This document shows, in pieces, positions 43,923-52,791 of a DNA stretch of 64,000 bases. This DNA is from an uncultured Pirellulaceae bacterium. Its GTDB lineage: Bacteria > Planctomycetota > Planctomycetia > Pirellulales > Pirellulaceae. Made by a program: the position numbers and the translations under genes. The number at the start of each line of letters is the position of its first letter. The stretch's first letter is position 1. The notes under the pieces were generated by a model. That model was not told where the DNA came from. It searched no databases and saw only the letters and a program-made list of their open reading frames with translations. The stretch lies in contig CALFUT010000024.1 of assembly GCA_937929805.1 (NCBI GenBank), positions 26,962-90,961 on the forward strand. The letters are read 5' to 3'.

Positions 43923-45908
43923 TTACGACAACCGCTCAGGCAAAGTGGTTTCATTGAGCGTGATTTGAAGCGGAGCTGCCACGGGGGCGGGCTTCTTATT
44001 AAAGTTTAGATCAGGCCGTTTGGGTATTTTCGCATAGAACGAATCAAACTCTTCCGCCGTCATTGGAGCACTGGACAGGTAGCCTTGGTACTCGTCGCAA
44101 GCAAGCAGCTTTAAAAAGTCCAGTTGCTCCGGCGTCTCAACTCCCTCGGCCAGAACCTGTAAACCGATCGCTTTCCCCAGCGCCACGATGCTTGCGGCGA
44201 TTAGTCCATCATCGGAGTCGGGGATGTCCTTAATAAAAGCGCGATCAATCTTCAGGCGGTCCAGAGGAAACTGACGAAGATAGGCCAGCGAAGAGTAACC
44301 TGTTCCAAAGTCATCGATGCTGATCGTCGCACCCAGCTTTTTAATTTGCGTTAGCTTTTCCATGGCCAGAGAGACATCTTCAATCAGCAGGCTTTCGGTG
44401 ATCTCAAAATCTAGGCTGCTTGCGTTGACGTTGAACTCGGTCAATGCGTGTTCGATCACTGAGCTGAATTCCCGATCAAGAAACTGAATTGGGCTGACAT
44501 TGATCGATAGCTTGATGTCAATTTCACGCTCTTGCCAATGCCGCATTTGCCGACAAGACTCACGGATCACCCATTGTCCCACGTCGATGATCTCGCGACT
44601 CTTTTCGAGCAATGGAATGAATCGAGCCGGAGAAATGACTTCGCCTTGATGTCGCCATCTCAACAGTGCTTCGGCCCCAAAAATCTCTCCTGTCGCAATG
44701 GAAACTTGGGGTTGATACGTTAGAAAGAACTCCCCTCTGGCGAGTGCAAGTGAGAGTTTTTCTTGGGTAGAGCGATACTCAACCAGATCGTCCGTCATTC
44801 GAGGCGTGTACAGCGCGCATCCAAGCCTGTTCTCCTTCGCTTGAAACATCGCCGTGTCGGCGAAGGCGAGGAGATCCGTTGCGTCTTGAGAATCATCGGG
44901 ACATAACGCCACGCCAATGCTTGACTCAAGTGGAAAGTCGCATTGCTCAAACACGTATCGTTCTCCAAGCCAATCACAGGCCGCGAGTCCCATATTTTTT
45001 GCCGTGTCTTTGCCACCAACGTTTGGAATGATGACGCAAAACTCATCGCCTCCTAGTCGTGAAACAATTGCCGGCGGAGGGAATTTTGCTTTGAGCCGGT
45101 TCGAAATTTCAATGAGGGCTTTGTCCCCGATCGGATGTCCAAGCGTGTCGTTAACCTCTTTGAACCCATCCATATCAATAACGAACAATGCCATTTGCTG
45201 GCCCGTGGACAACGCATTGGCAGTCGCTATTTCAAGTTCGGTTTGAAATTGAAATCGATTAAACAAACCAGTCAGTGAATCAGTCGTAGCAAGTCCGTGA
45301 AGGTAACGGCCTTTCTTTTCAAGCTTTTGACTAATCTGCTTCAAGATAAGTGTTCGTTCCTTGTAGAACGCTTCTCCTTGCTGGCAGCAAAAGAACAGGC
45401 AAACCGCCGTGCCACACGTGGAAATAAGCTCACTGCTTTTGTCTACCCAGACGTTTGAGATTCCGTAGACCGTGCAGAAAAAAAGCGAGTGCGCGAGGAT
45501 GTTGATCATGCACCAGAAGAAGGCCGCGCGAACTCCCAATAATTGCGATGCAATCAATATGGAGGCCGGATAGTAAAACATCGTTGGGTGAAGGGTCGTG
45601 TCGCTGATCGCAACTAAGAAGATCCCGACTCCTGAAGCCGCCAAACTCGAGTGCATGATGAATGCGTAGGATCTTTCACTTGCGTTGTTCTTCAATGAGA
45701 CCAAAGCGGCCATCAAAATCACTTCAAAACAGGAAACGAAGGATGTCCACGGAAAACCTTGGGCCAGCAGGAAAACGGCGAAAAACAGCCAAGTTCCCAA
45801 CTGGACATAGATCAATCGCCAGACTCGTTGCTCGCGCAGACTTTTATCCTGCCTCCGCTCAAGGAGACGATCGTTCTTGATCTGTTGGGGGGTAAACTTG
45901 GGCGTCAC
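43923..45908 (-). CDS. Membrane GGDEF-EAL protein (c-di-GMP metabolism)
   Basis: A 661-residue protein. Residues about 25-190 hold around six hydrophobic segments, which may form a membrane sensor. The diguanylate cyclase domain (about 215-375) has an intact RLGGDEF motif; the phosphodiesterase domain (about 390-635) keeps GAEALLRW, INVSPIQF, FEITESLL, DDFGTGYSSL and AEGVET. Both activities are therefore possible, with the balance probably set by the sensor. The start is a GTG at 45908. It has no obvious operon partner; the next leftward gene starts 320 bp upstream. Confidence 0.92.
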   Translation of the reverse strand: MTPKFTPQQIKNDRLLERRQDKSLREQRVWRLIYVQLGTWLFFAVFLLAQGFPWTSFVSCFEVILMAALVSLKNNASERSYAFIMHSSLAASGVGIFLVAISDTTLHPTMFYYPASILIASQLLGVRAAFFWCMINILAHSLFFCTVYGISNVWVDKSSELISTCGTAVCLFFCCQQGEAFYKERTLILKQISQKLEKKGRYLHGLATTDSLTGLFNRFQFQTELEIATANALSTGQQMALFVIDMDGFKEVNDTLGHPIGDKALIEISNRLKAKFPPPAIVSRLGGDEFCVIIPNVGGKDTAKNMGLAACDWLGERYVFEQCDFPLESSIGVALCPDDSQDATDLLAFADTAMFQAKENRLGCALYTPRMTDDLVEYRSTQEKLSLALARGEFFLTYQPQVSIATGEIFGAEALLRWRHQGEVISPARFIPLLEKSREIIDVGQWVIRESCRQMRHWQEREIDIKLSINVSPIQFLDREFSSVIEHALTEFNVNASSLDFEITESLLIEDVSLAMEKLTQIKKLGATISIDDFGTGYSSLAYLRQFPLDRLKIDRAFIKDIPDSDDGLIAASIVALGKAIGLQVLAEGVETPEQLDFLKLLACDEYQGYLSSAPMTAEEFDSFYAKIPKRPDLNFNKKPAPVAAPLQITLNETTLPERLS

Positions 45909-46230
45909 GGAACTTCAGGAAGTGGGTGAGGCGGGGAATGCGTACCTCTGGCAAGTGTCAGCGGTGCGGAGAAGGATAGGTTTATGTACCGAGCTGCAAA
46001 GCATAAAACCACTTGATTGCGCATTTCCGCCTCTAAATGTGGCATTGTCTTCGCAGGGCGTGACATTCTGTCACATCTGCCGGTCTGGATGACATTGCAA
46101 CCCGCGCAATCCGCAGAATCACCACGAAGTAATTTTTGCCGTGTGTTTGCCGCGCGACCACAGAAAGGAATCTATCGCGGTTTCCGTGAGCGCGATTGAG
46201 CGCGACGCAGGGCCGTGGAAGCTGGGAATT
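45909..46230. other. Intergenic, nothing recognised
   Basis: About 320 bp between two leftward genes. I see no repeat family or coding frame with support. Confidence 0.3.
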
Positions 46231-47247
46231 TTAAACCGCGTGAGCCGCGATCAATTTGTTAGCAGCGGCAGGATCTTTTTTGCATTCAAGAAGAGCCGAA
46301 AGAATCAGCGGCGCGACGATGGTAGCGTCTGATTCGATGACAAACATTGGCGTTGTTTCTGTCAACTTGTCCCACGTGATTTTCTCGTTCGGTGTCGCTC
46401 CTGAATACGAGCCATACGAGGTCGTTGAATCAGAAATCTGACAAAAGTAGGCCCACGGTTTTGCTTCCTGTTGCAAGTCGTATTTGATCGAGGGCACAAC
46501 GCAGATTGGGAAATCGCCCGCGATCCCGCCACCAATTTGGAAGAAGCCAATCCCTGCTCCCTGAGATAGCTCGGTGTACCGGTCGTACAAATCTGCCATG
46601 TACTCGATGCCGGATTTGACAATCGACGCTGAAAAGTCTCCGTGCTTCACATGAGACGCAAAAATGTTCCCAAACGTCGAATCTTCATAGCCGGGAACGA
46701 CCATTGGCAGATCGGCTTCAGCAGCCGCAACAAGCCATGAATCATCCACGTTGCCCTTGTGGGATTCGGCAGGAATCGTTTTCACTAGCTCATAGAAGAA
46801 CTCGTGCCAGAATCTCCGGTTCCCGATTTTGGTCGCGTTCTCCCACATGGGAACGATATATTCTTCCACCGCGCGGAACGCTTCGTCTTCCGGAATGCTG
46901 GTGTCAGTAACGCGCCGCATTCGATCATTCAAAATTTTCGTGTCGTCTGATTTTCTCAGGTAGCGATAATCGGGAAAATCCTGATAGCTATCGTTGGCGA
47001 CTAGCCGGAACAATGATTCTTCTAGATTCGCACCGGTTGATGAGATCCCGTGTATGAGCCCTTCGCGAATTGCGGGAGCCAACGTGATGCCCAACTGGGC
47101 AGACGACATCGCTCCCGCCAGCGTCCAGAACATTTTTCCACCGGCTTGCAGATGATTCCAATAAGCGATTAAGGCATCGCGTGTGACTCGTGCATTGAAG
47201 TTCTTGTAGTTTCCAAGAACGAATTCAAGGATCGGCATTGACGACAT
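46231..47247 (-). CDS. Deoxyhypusine synthase-like protein
   Basis: A 338-residue member of the deoxyhypusine synthase fold family. FWTLAGAMSSAQLGITLAPA and GLIHGISSTGANLEES form the NAD-binding region; KGNVDDSWLVAAAEADLPM, GFFQIGGGIAGDFPICVVP and SGATPNEKITWDKL follow. The Lys in ITWDKL (about residue 294) corresponds to the catalytic Lys that forms the aminobutyl imine in eukaryotic DHS. Bacteria lack eIF5A, so the substrate is probably a free polyamine (homospermidine-type chemistry) or an unknown protein. ATG 47247 is chosen over an upstream frame extension. Confidence 0.88.
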   Translation of the reverse strand: MSSMPILEFVLGNYKNFNARVTRDALIAYWNHLQAGGKMFWTLAGAMSSAQLGITLAPAIREGLIHGISSTGANLEESLFRLVANDSYQDFPDYRYLRKSDDTKILNDRMRRVTDTSIPEDEAFRAVEEYIVPMWENATKIGNRRFWHEFFYELVKTIPAESHKGNVDDSWLVAAAEADLPMVVPGYEDSTFGNIFASHVKHGDFSASIVKSGIEYMADLYDRYTELSQGAGIGFFQIGGGIAGDFPICVVPSIKYDLQQEAKPWAYFCQISDSTTSYGSYSGATPNEKITWDKLTETTPMFVIESDATIVAPLILSALLECKKDPAAANKLIAAHAV

Positions 47248-47317
47248 GATTTTGCACTCTAGGTGAAGTGAGATCCCGCGATTGACAACGGCGGCGTTCA
47301 CTGACAGGTTTCAGTTT

Positions 47318-47595
47318 TTAAAACGGCACAACGGAACTTGGAAGAAGCGGCAATTGGTTGTCTCGACGCCACTGGACCAGCTGTTCCAGCATCGCATCCG
47401 CAACCTCCGGGTGTTCGGCCACCAAGTTCTTACTTTCCTTCAGTTCGGTTGCAAATGGTAGGGTTCAACGTTGCCGTTCTTCAGAAACGGAATCAGTGTC
47501 CAATCGCCCTTACGGATGACGCTCTCGGCGAACCACGGATCGACTACCGGCCAACAAATCAATTGTCCGAGGCGAGCGAAAATCACGCCCCAAGT
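47318..47595 (-). pseudogene. Sulfatase C-terminal relic, frameshifted
   Basis: Read leftward, one frame from about 47595 gives WFAESVIRKGDWTLIPFL and then EPYHLQP. It runs into a stop, and the next frame continues at once with ELKESKNLVAEHPEVADAM followed by the LLP..VVPF terminus, stopping at 47318. This is the typical end of planctomycete arylsulfatases (KGDW-L, Y-L---L-E--NL---HP). A one-base loss near 47447 explains the frame change, and upstream coding is absent (TAA at 47596). It is therefore the leftover 3' end of a sulfatase gene. Confidence 0.75.
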
Positions 47596-47718
47596 TTACA
47601 CTTCCGCGATCGTTTGGGGACCATGCTATGCATGACCTGAAACACATGCCATCGAAACCATCAATGGCGTCCGTTTGCTTTGAATCGCGAGTTTTTTTTC
47701 ACCCACCCGATCTATTTT

Positions 47719-49953
47719 CTATTTCTTCTGCCCACAGAAACATGCCATCAATGCCGGCAAGAAAAGCAAATCACCCACCAACGCTGCGAACATCATTCCA
47801 GAGAGCAAAATGCCGAATCGCACCGTTGGCAAAAATCCGCAGAACGCGTAGAGGACGATGCTCGCCCCAAGAATCATGCTGGTTTGCAACATGGCTTTGC
47901 CACAGTAACGCATTCTCTGCTCAATCGGGCCATTCCAAAGCAGGAAATGCAGCGTGTCATCCACCGCGATCCCCAACGCGACGCTGGCTGTCATCAGCGA
48001 CGCCACATCAAGCGATTTTGACAGAAACCCTGCCATGCCCAGCACGATCACCGCCGGGAACAAGTTGGGCAGCAGAGCAATGAACGCCATGCGAGTATTT
48101 CGAAGCACCAGCAGCACGACGATGGTAATCGCCAAGAACGCAACGGCATAGGTCATCAGCAGTTCACGAAAGAACTGACGATCAACATGATCGAACAGCA
48201 CGAACTCTCCGGTTGTTGACACCGACAACTCCTCACCCGGAAAAACTAGCCGCCCATCGCGAACAAAGAACTCACTGGCAAGTGACTCGATTTCATCACT
48301 GACCGCACGAACGTCCAGCGAACCGGACAGTCCGTAGCGGCATGAGACACGCCAAGTCTCTTCACTTTTCTCAACATTCGAGCAAAACAAACCAGCATCG
48401 AACATCTCTTGCTTAAGAATCCCCACGCGATTGTTTTCGGCAGCTTTCTGTAGTGGTGTCGGCTTGCGTTTAAACTTCGGCGCGAAGGTGGCCGCAGAGA
48501 GACACGATTCAATATCCGTTTGCTTGATGATTTGGCCACACAGCGCCGAAAGCCCCTGAACTTTCAGCCGATTGTTTTGTCGATCTGGGTCCGTGAAATG
48601 CAGCAACAGTTCGATCGACCCAAGCGGACCCAAGTGCTTTTCCACCTGGCTCGCGTCGCTGAGCACTTCATGGCCGTCGGGGAAGAAATTTTGTAGGTGG
48701 CTGCCCGTTTTGACTTGAGGAACTCCCAGCGTGCATACGAGTAAAGCCAACACACCACTGACGACGATCGGCCAACGAAAGTTGTCGGTCAACGCAGCCA
48801 GCCGACTCCATCCATCGAGATGCTCGCCCTCAAGTTGCCCTCCGATGTCAACCGCTTCCTCGGGGCTTGGCTTGACGGCCAACTGCTTCAAAGCGTACTC
48901 GATCGACGTCAGAAATGGCGGAAAGAACAACAGCATGAACCCGGTTGCCGCAGCAATCGACAACGCGCCAAACTGGCCGAACTGTCGCACGGGTTGGCTG
49001 GAACTGAGCAGAAGCGAAAGCAAACCAATCCCGGTCGTGACACTACAACACAAGATCGGCCAAGTGGCATCGCGTCGAGCCTGCCTTGCGATGTCGCGGC
49101 AAATCTTGCGGCGTGCTTCGCGGTTTACTTTCAAATTGCAGGTTTCAACCGTCAACAGCGACTCGGTCGCCTTTCGGTAGTAGCTTAAAAAGTGCAACGA
49201 CGCTGACACCGACAGCAACATCGTGAGTGTCGGCAAGGGCCAGATGATCGCGTTCATGTCTACATCCGCCAGATGGATGATATTGAAGGCGAAGCACCCG
49301 CAATAAGTCCCCAATGCGTTTATAAAAAACGCCAGCCAGAAATTGCGAACGAACCACAGCGTCAGCAGGAATGCGAGCAACATGATTTGCGGAACCATCC
49401 GGAAGGGCGACTCAAGCCCGGCGCGGTCCAGCGAATAAAGATTATGTCCCAGCCCCGCAAACGCGGCCGTCTGCGGATCAACCCCGGAGTTTTTCAGAAT
49501 ATCGTTCAGACGCTGAACGACTTCCCCCCGGTTGTTGCGAGCTGATGGCGAAAGATAAAACCCAACCCCGGTGCCTTCGCCCGCGGGCGCAAGAAAGACG
49601 TTTCGTAGTCGCTTCAAAGCCTCTGGCTCGCTCAACTTCGCCCGATCCTGCAACTGTCGAAACAGTCGCTGTCCACTGAAGACACGCTCGGCCAGACCGC
49701 CCAACCGGGATTCAATTTTTCGAGTCACTTCATCGACACGGTCGTCATCCAGATTGCATCTGGGCCAAGTGACAACCACCAACTCGTTCGTCCCGAACCT
49801 CTTTCGGTAATCAACAAACTGTGTGTAGGCCGCGGATTTTTGGTCGCCCCACTCGGTGATCTCGTTGCGAAATCGCTCGGGTGGCAACGTTGATACGTAC
49901 GCCACCAGCGGAAACGTTAACGCAAAAACGGCCAGCAGGATTCGTTCGACCAC
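47719..49953 (-). CDS. RND/MMPL family transporter
   Basis: A 744-residue inner-membrane protein with the RND superfamily layout. There is an N-terminal helix, a large extracytoplasmic loop, then a block of helices (MVPQIMLLAFLLTLWFVRNFW onward); this pattern is repeated, with the second block beginning near LMTYAVAFLAITIVVLLVL and including SVALGIAVDDTLHFL, the conserved RND helix-4 type motif with acidic residues. MMPL-type relatives export lipids or hydrophobic metabolites. It starts at GTG 49953, only four bases after the methyltransferase stop, so the two are translationally linked and lie downstream of the radical SAM gene. Confidence 0.88.
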   Translation of the reverse strand: MVERILLAVFALTFPLVAYVSTLPPERFRNEITEWGDQKSAAYTQFVDYRKRFGTNELVVVTWPRCNLDDDRVDEVTRKIESRLGGLAERVFSGQRLFRQLQDRAKLSEPEALKRLRNVFLAPAGEGTGVGFYLSPSARNNRGEVVQRLNDILKNSGVDPQTAAFAGLGHNLYSLDRAGLESPFRMVPQIMLLAFLLTLWFVRNFWLAFFINALGTYCGCFAFNIIHLADVDMNAIIWPLPTLTMLLSVSASLHFLSYYRKATESLLTVETCNLKVNREARRKICRDIARQARRDATWPILCCSVTTGIGLLSLLLSSSQPVRQFGQFGALSIAAATGFMLLFFPPFLTSIEYALKQLAVKPSPEEAVDIGGQLEGEHLDGWSRLAALTDNFRWPIVVSGVLALLVCTLGVPQVKTGSHLQNFFPDGHEVLSDASQVEKHLGPLGSIELLLHFTDPDRQNNRLKVQGLSALCGQIIKQTDIESCLSAATFAPKFKRKPTPLQKAAENNRVGILKQEMFDAGLFCSNVEKSEETWRVSCRYGLSGSLDVRAVSDEIESLASEFFVRDGRLVFPGEELSVSTTGEFVLFDHVDRQFFRELLMTYAVAFLAITIVVLLVLRNTRMAFIALLPNLFPAVIVLGMAGFLSKSLDVASLMTASVALGIAVDDTLHFLLWNGPIEQRMRYCGKAMLQTSMILGASIVLYAFCGFLPTVRFGILLSGMMFAALVGDLLFLPALMACFCGQKK

Positions 49954-49957
49954 ACCA

Positions 49958-50890
49958 TCAACTCGACTTCTTGAAGACGAGCAAGCCGTACTGAATCGTT
50001 CCCGCTTTAACCAGTTCTGTGCTTTGAGAAAGCATCGCCCGCATCTCAGAAAGGCTCAGCCCAAGCGAAGGCAACGCTCCAAGAGCTTTCCCCATGCCAG
50101 CCATCACCAGTTTTCGCTTCATGTCCGTCGCTAGTTCCAGCAGCGCGTCTGAATGATCTTCATTCGTAACCATTTGAAAGCCCGCCTGTTCGAACAAAGC
50201 CCGGTAACCTTCAATCGTCAGAGCTTTCGCAACGCATGTCCATGGCGCGGCTTTTTCGGCAAAGTCATCGGGCAAGTCGCCGTTGAGGACCATGTCCGTC
50301 ATCCCAAACACGCCGCCGGGCTTGAGGACTCGGTAGAATTCGGCCGCCGCTTGAGCTTGATCGGCGAACGTACTAACCGCGCACTCGCAGGTCACACCAT
50401 CGAACGTGCTATCGGGTTGAGGCAGACCGTCAGCCGAACCCTGCACAAACTTCAGCTCGCCCGGCACAACAGAATTGCTTTTTGTCGGCACGCCACCCAA
50501 CTGAGTCAGTCCCTCATCTGCGTCGCAGCATGGCTCACCCGGACCACAGCAAGGCTTGGGCGCATCTTCGGCGAGACCTGCGGCGGCAGCTTGAGCCTTT
50601 TGCACGTTGATCTCGCTGAAATCGAGCCCCGTCGCGTTAAGTTCGAATATGTTGGCCATTATTCGGCTGGTGGTTCCAACGCCGCACGCGACATCCAGCA
50701 CATTTTCACCGGCACTGAGCTGTAAACCACCAACAAGCCGTCTGGACAAGGCTTCGCCACCCGGATGAAAGCTGCCGCCCATCAGTTCTTGGACGATGTC
50801 TTGTTCGTAGAAGTTAGCACAGCACATGGCAGCATCCGTGCCACAGTTGCCAGTTTGATTGGTCGCTGGTTCGGAACGGTTGTCTCTCAT
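49958..50890 (-). CDS. Cys-rich SAM-dependent methyltransferase (ArsM-like?)
   Basis: A 310-residue class I methyltransferase. Motif I is VLDVACGVG at residues 64-72, followed by GLDFSEINV and, later, RVLKPGGVFGMTDM. Many cysteines stand out: C16, C23/C24, a CCGPGEPCC cluster at 114-122 inserted between motifs, and C168/C170 in GVTCECAVSTFAD, the position where arsenite methyltransferases hold a metal-binding Cys. It could methylate a metalloid, or a substrate made by the adjacent radical SAM enzyme. It lies 133 bp after that gene and four bases before the exporter gene. Confidence 0.8.
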   Translation of the reverse strand: MRDNRSEPATNQTGNCGTDAAMCCANFYEQDIVQELMGGSFHPGGEALSRRLVGGLQLSAGENVLDVACGVGTTSRIMANIFELNATGLDFSEINVQKAQAAAAGLAEDAPKPCCGPGEPCCDADEGLTQLGGVPTKSNSVVPGELKFVQGSADGLPQPDSTFDGVTCECAVSTFADQAQAAAEFYRVLKPGGVFGMTDMVLNGDLPDDFAEKAAPWTCVAKALTIEGYRALFEQAGFQMVTNEDHSDALLELATDMKRKLVMAGMGKALGALPSLGLSLSEMRAMLSQSTELVKAGTIQYGLLVFKKSS

Positions 50891-51023
50891 GAGAGTGGGC
50901 CAATCAATATTTTTTGGCAGAGGCTGGATGGAAAATACGTGAGAGCAAAAGCAATTGAAGCATGTGATTAGCTTCCGCGCGCCGGGCGATTAACAACACG
51001 CAGATTTCATTTCGCTTTCCGTG

Positions 51024-52508
51024 TTACAGGTTGCCCGTCGGACGGTTAATCGCGTTGTACTCGCAAAAGGAAACCGGCGTACCATCTGCGGAAATGATAT
51101 GAACGCAACATTTGTCAATCCGATCCTGATCATAGGAATAAGCATCCATGAACGGCTTAATCCCGATCGCAAACATGCCGTTCCAGTTTTGCGGGTCATG
51201 GCTCGCCGGAGCTTCTTCAGGAAGCTGTTCGATCAAGTCTAGCAACGCATCAAGCGCGGCATCGTCCAGCCCCTTCAGCGCGTCGCTTGCTACGACTTTG
51301 CCCATCAAGTCGGCAAATGTGCCGGCACTGTCGAACGTATCAGAGACCGCCGCGATCATCTGCTGATTGGCCGGCTTGGCCCATTCCTGATAGCGAGGAA
51401 GGTATCGCGAAATTGGCATCAACCCCGTTCGGGTGCGCACCGCTACACCCACGCTGAAACAATTTGGGTCGGAACAAGGAATTGGAGTGAAATCGTCGGC
51501 GTTGAATGTGCCGTCGGTCTGCTGGCTGATCTCGTTCACGACGTCGGCCAAGGTCATCCGCTCAATCAAGCGAGGATTATCGTACCGCCCTGAGTACATC
51601 GCCGGCTGAATCATGACTTTGCGGATGCTTCGAGGCCGTTTGGCCGCCCAATCTAGGAATTTGCCGACTTCATCGTCGTTGATTTCCCGAGTCAACGTCA
51701 TCGTGGGCACGGTGTTGATGCCCAGTTCCTCACAGAGGTCTGCCGCTCGAATCTTCGTCTCCAGCAGATCCGCTCGCCCCCGTAGCGACTCGTAGGTGGA
51801 CGATTTGAATCCATCAAACTGCAGGTACACCGAGACTCGACTTCCGTAGCTGGCGACTCGCTCAGCAAATTCTCGACGAGAGAGCTTGATGGCATTCGTG
51901 TTGATATAAACCTGCTTAATGCCTCGGTCGAGGGCGATCTCCAGAATCTCGAAGAACTCCGGATGAATCGTGGGCTCTCCACCGGACAACTGGATTAAGT
52001 CAGCATCGCCCTTACCCTTTGCCAGCAATCCGTCGATCGTCGAGGTAAATTGCTCGACCGACATGAACGACTTATTTTGAGGCGACGACCCCGCGTAACA
52101 GGTCGGACAAGTCAGATTGCAACTTTGAGTAATTTCCAGCAGCATGTTGCAGCTGTGGTTTTCGACTTGATCGCCACAATGCTGTCCCGGGCCGCAACAA
52201 CTGACAAGGGACTCAACATTTGGATCGGCCACGTAGTAGTGACGACGCTCAGACGCCAACAAAGCCGAGTACCGACCGTGTTTAGCGCATTCCTTGTCCA
52301 TGTACACGGCGTTGTCGCGCTCAAAGACCGACGCTTCAATCTTGTTCAGGCAAACCGGGCACAGGCTTTGCGTCTGCTTGATCAATTCTCCCGTTCCAAA
52401 ATCCTTTAACAGTTCTTCGTCTGAAAGCCCCTCGGCATCCTTTGGACTGACGGCCGAGGAACCAAGACCGTTTTGCCCCGTCGGAGAGTAGATTGGGAGC
52501 TGGGTCAT
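51024..52508 (-). CDS. Radical SAM enzyme of the tetraether-synthase/MJ0619-like family
   Basis: A 494-residue radical SAM enzyme. An N-terminal ribbon (C50, C53, C74, H77: CPVC..CAKHG) precedes a CCGPGQHC cluster (104-111). The CX3CX2C cluster site is CNLTCPTC at 130-137, followed by the SAM-binding LSGGEPTIHPEF. C-terminal Cys motifs IPCSDPNC and CCVH..DG..VSFCEYN (467-482) are typical of the archaeal MJ0619/Tes group, which joins or methylates unactivated carbons such as lipid chain ends. The start is ATG 52508 (a TTG at 52514 is also open). It is the first gene of a leftward cluster with the methyltransferase and exporter. Confidence 0.85.
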   Translation of the reverse strand: MTQLPIYSPTGQNGLGSSAVSPKDAEGLSDEELLKDFGTGELIKQTQSLCPVCLNKIEASVFERDNAVYMDKECAKHGRYSALLASERRHYYVADPNVESLVSCCGPGQHCGDQVENHSCNMLLEITQSCNLTCPTCYAGSSPQNKSFMSVEQFTSTIDGLLAKGKGDADLIQLSGGEPTIHPEFFEILEIALDRGIKQVYINTNAIKLSRREFAERVASYGSRVSVYLQFDGFKSSTYESLRGRADLLETKIRAADLCEELGINTVPTMTLTREINDDEVGKFLDWAAKRPRSIRKVMIQPAMYSGRYDNPRLIERMTLADVVNEISQQTDGTFNADDFTPIPCSDPNCFSVGVAVRTRTGLMPISRYLPRYQEWAKPANQQMIAAVSDTFDSAGTFADLMGKVVASDALKGLDDAALDALLDLIEQLPEEAPASHDPQNWNGMFAIGIKPFMDAYSYDQDRIDKCCVHIISADGTPVSFCEYNAINRPTGNL

Positions 52509-52526
52509 GAGCAAATCCGGTAGGCT

Positions 52527-52724
52527 ATGGCGTTATTTGGGAACAGCGATCGCAAGAAAGTTAATTGCGACAACGGTCTTTGCTGCGTTGCGTTGGCACC
52601 GCTCCACTGGGACGCAAAACGGGAACTTGTTCTTACCGCGGGCTCGGCGGTTGGCAACAGAATCTACGATGCCTGTATGCTCTCGCACGAAGCGTCGGTG
52701 GATGGCAAGAAGTTAATAGCGTGA
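52527..52724 (+). CDS. Possible small Cys-containing protein
   Basis: A 65-codon frame opening at ATG 52527, preceded by TAGG at useful spacing, and divergent from the radical SAM gene whose start is only 18 bp away. The product begins MALFGNSDRKKVNCDNGLCC and contains C14, C19, C20 and a later single Cys. Composition looks protein-like with no membrane segment. I recognise no family. It may be a real small protein linked to the cluster or chance; the close divergent start argues mildly for the former. Confidence 0.35.
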   Translation: MALFGNSDRKKVNCDNGLCCVALAPLHWDAKRELVLTAGSAVGNRIYDACMLSHEASVDGKKLIA

Positions 52725-52750
52725 AAAAGTTAGTAGCGTGAAAAAGTTAG
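52709..52750. repeat. Short 17-bp tandem repeat
   Basis: AGTTAATAGCGTGAAAA, AGTTAGTAGCGTGAAAA and a partial third copy AGTTAGCG follow one another over the end of the small ORF and just before the end of the converging DUF547 gene. Confidence 0.7.
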
Positions 52751-52791
52751 CGTTTGCGGCGTGCCTCAGATGGCTTATTCCGACTCTCGCG

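Noticed and set aside
47338..47640. 100-codon frame on the plus strand
   Set aside because: It is antisense to the readable sulfatase relic and has no features of its own.
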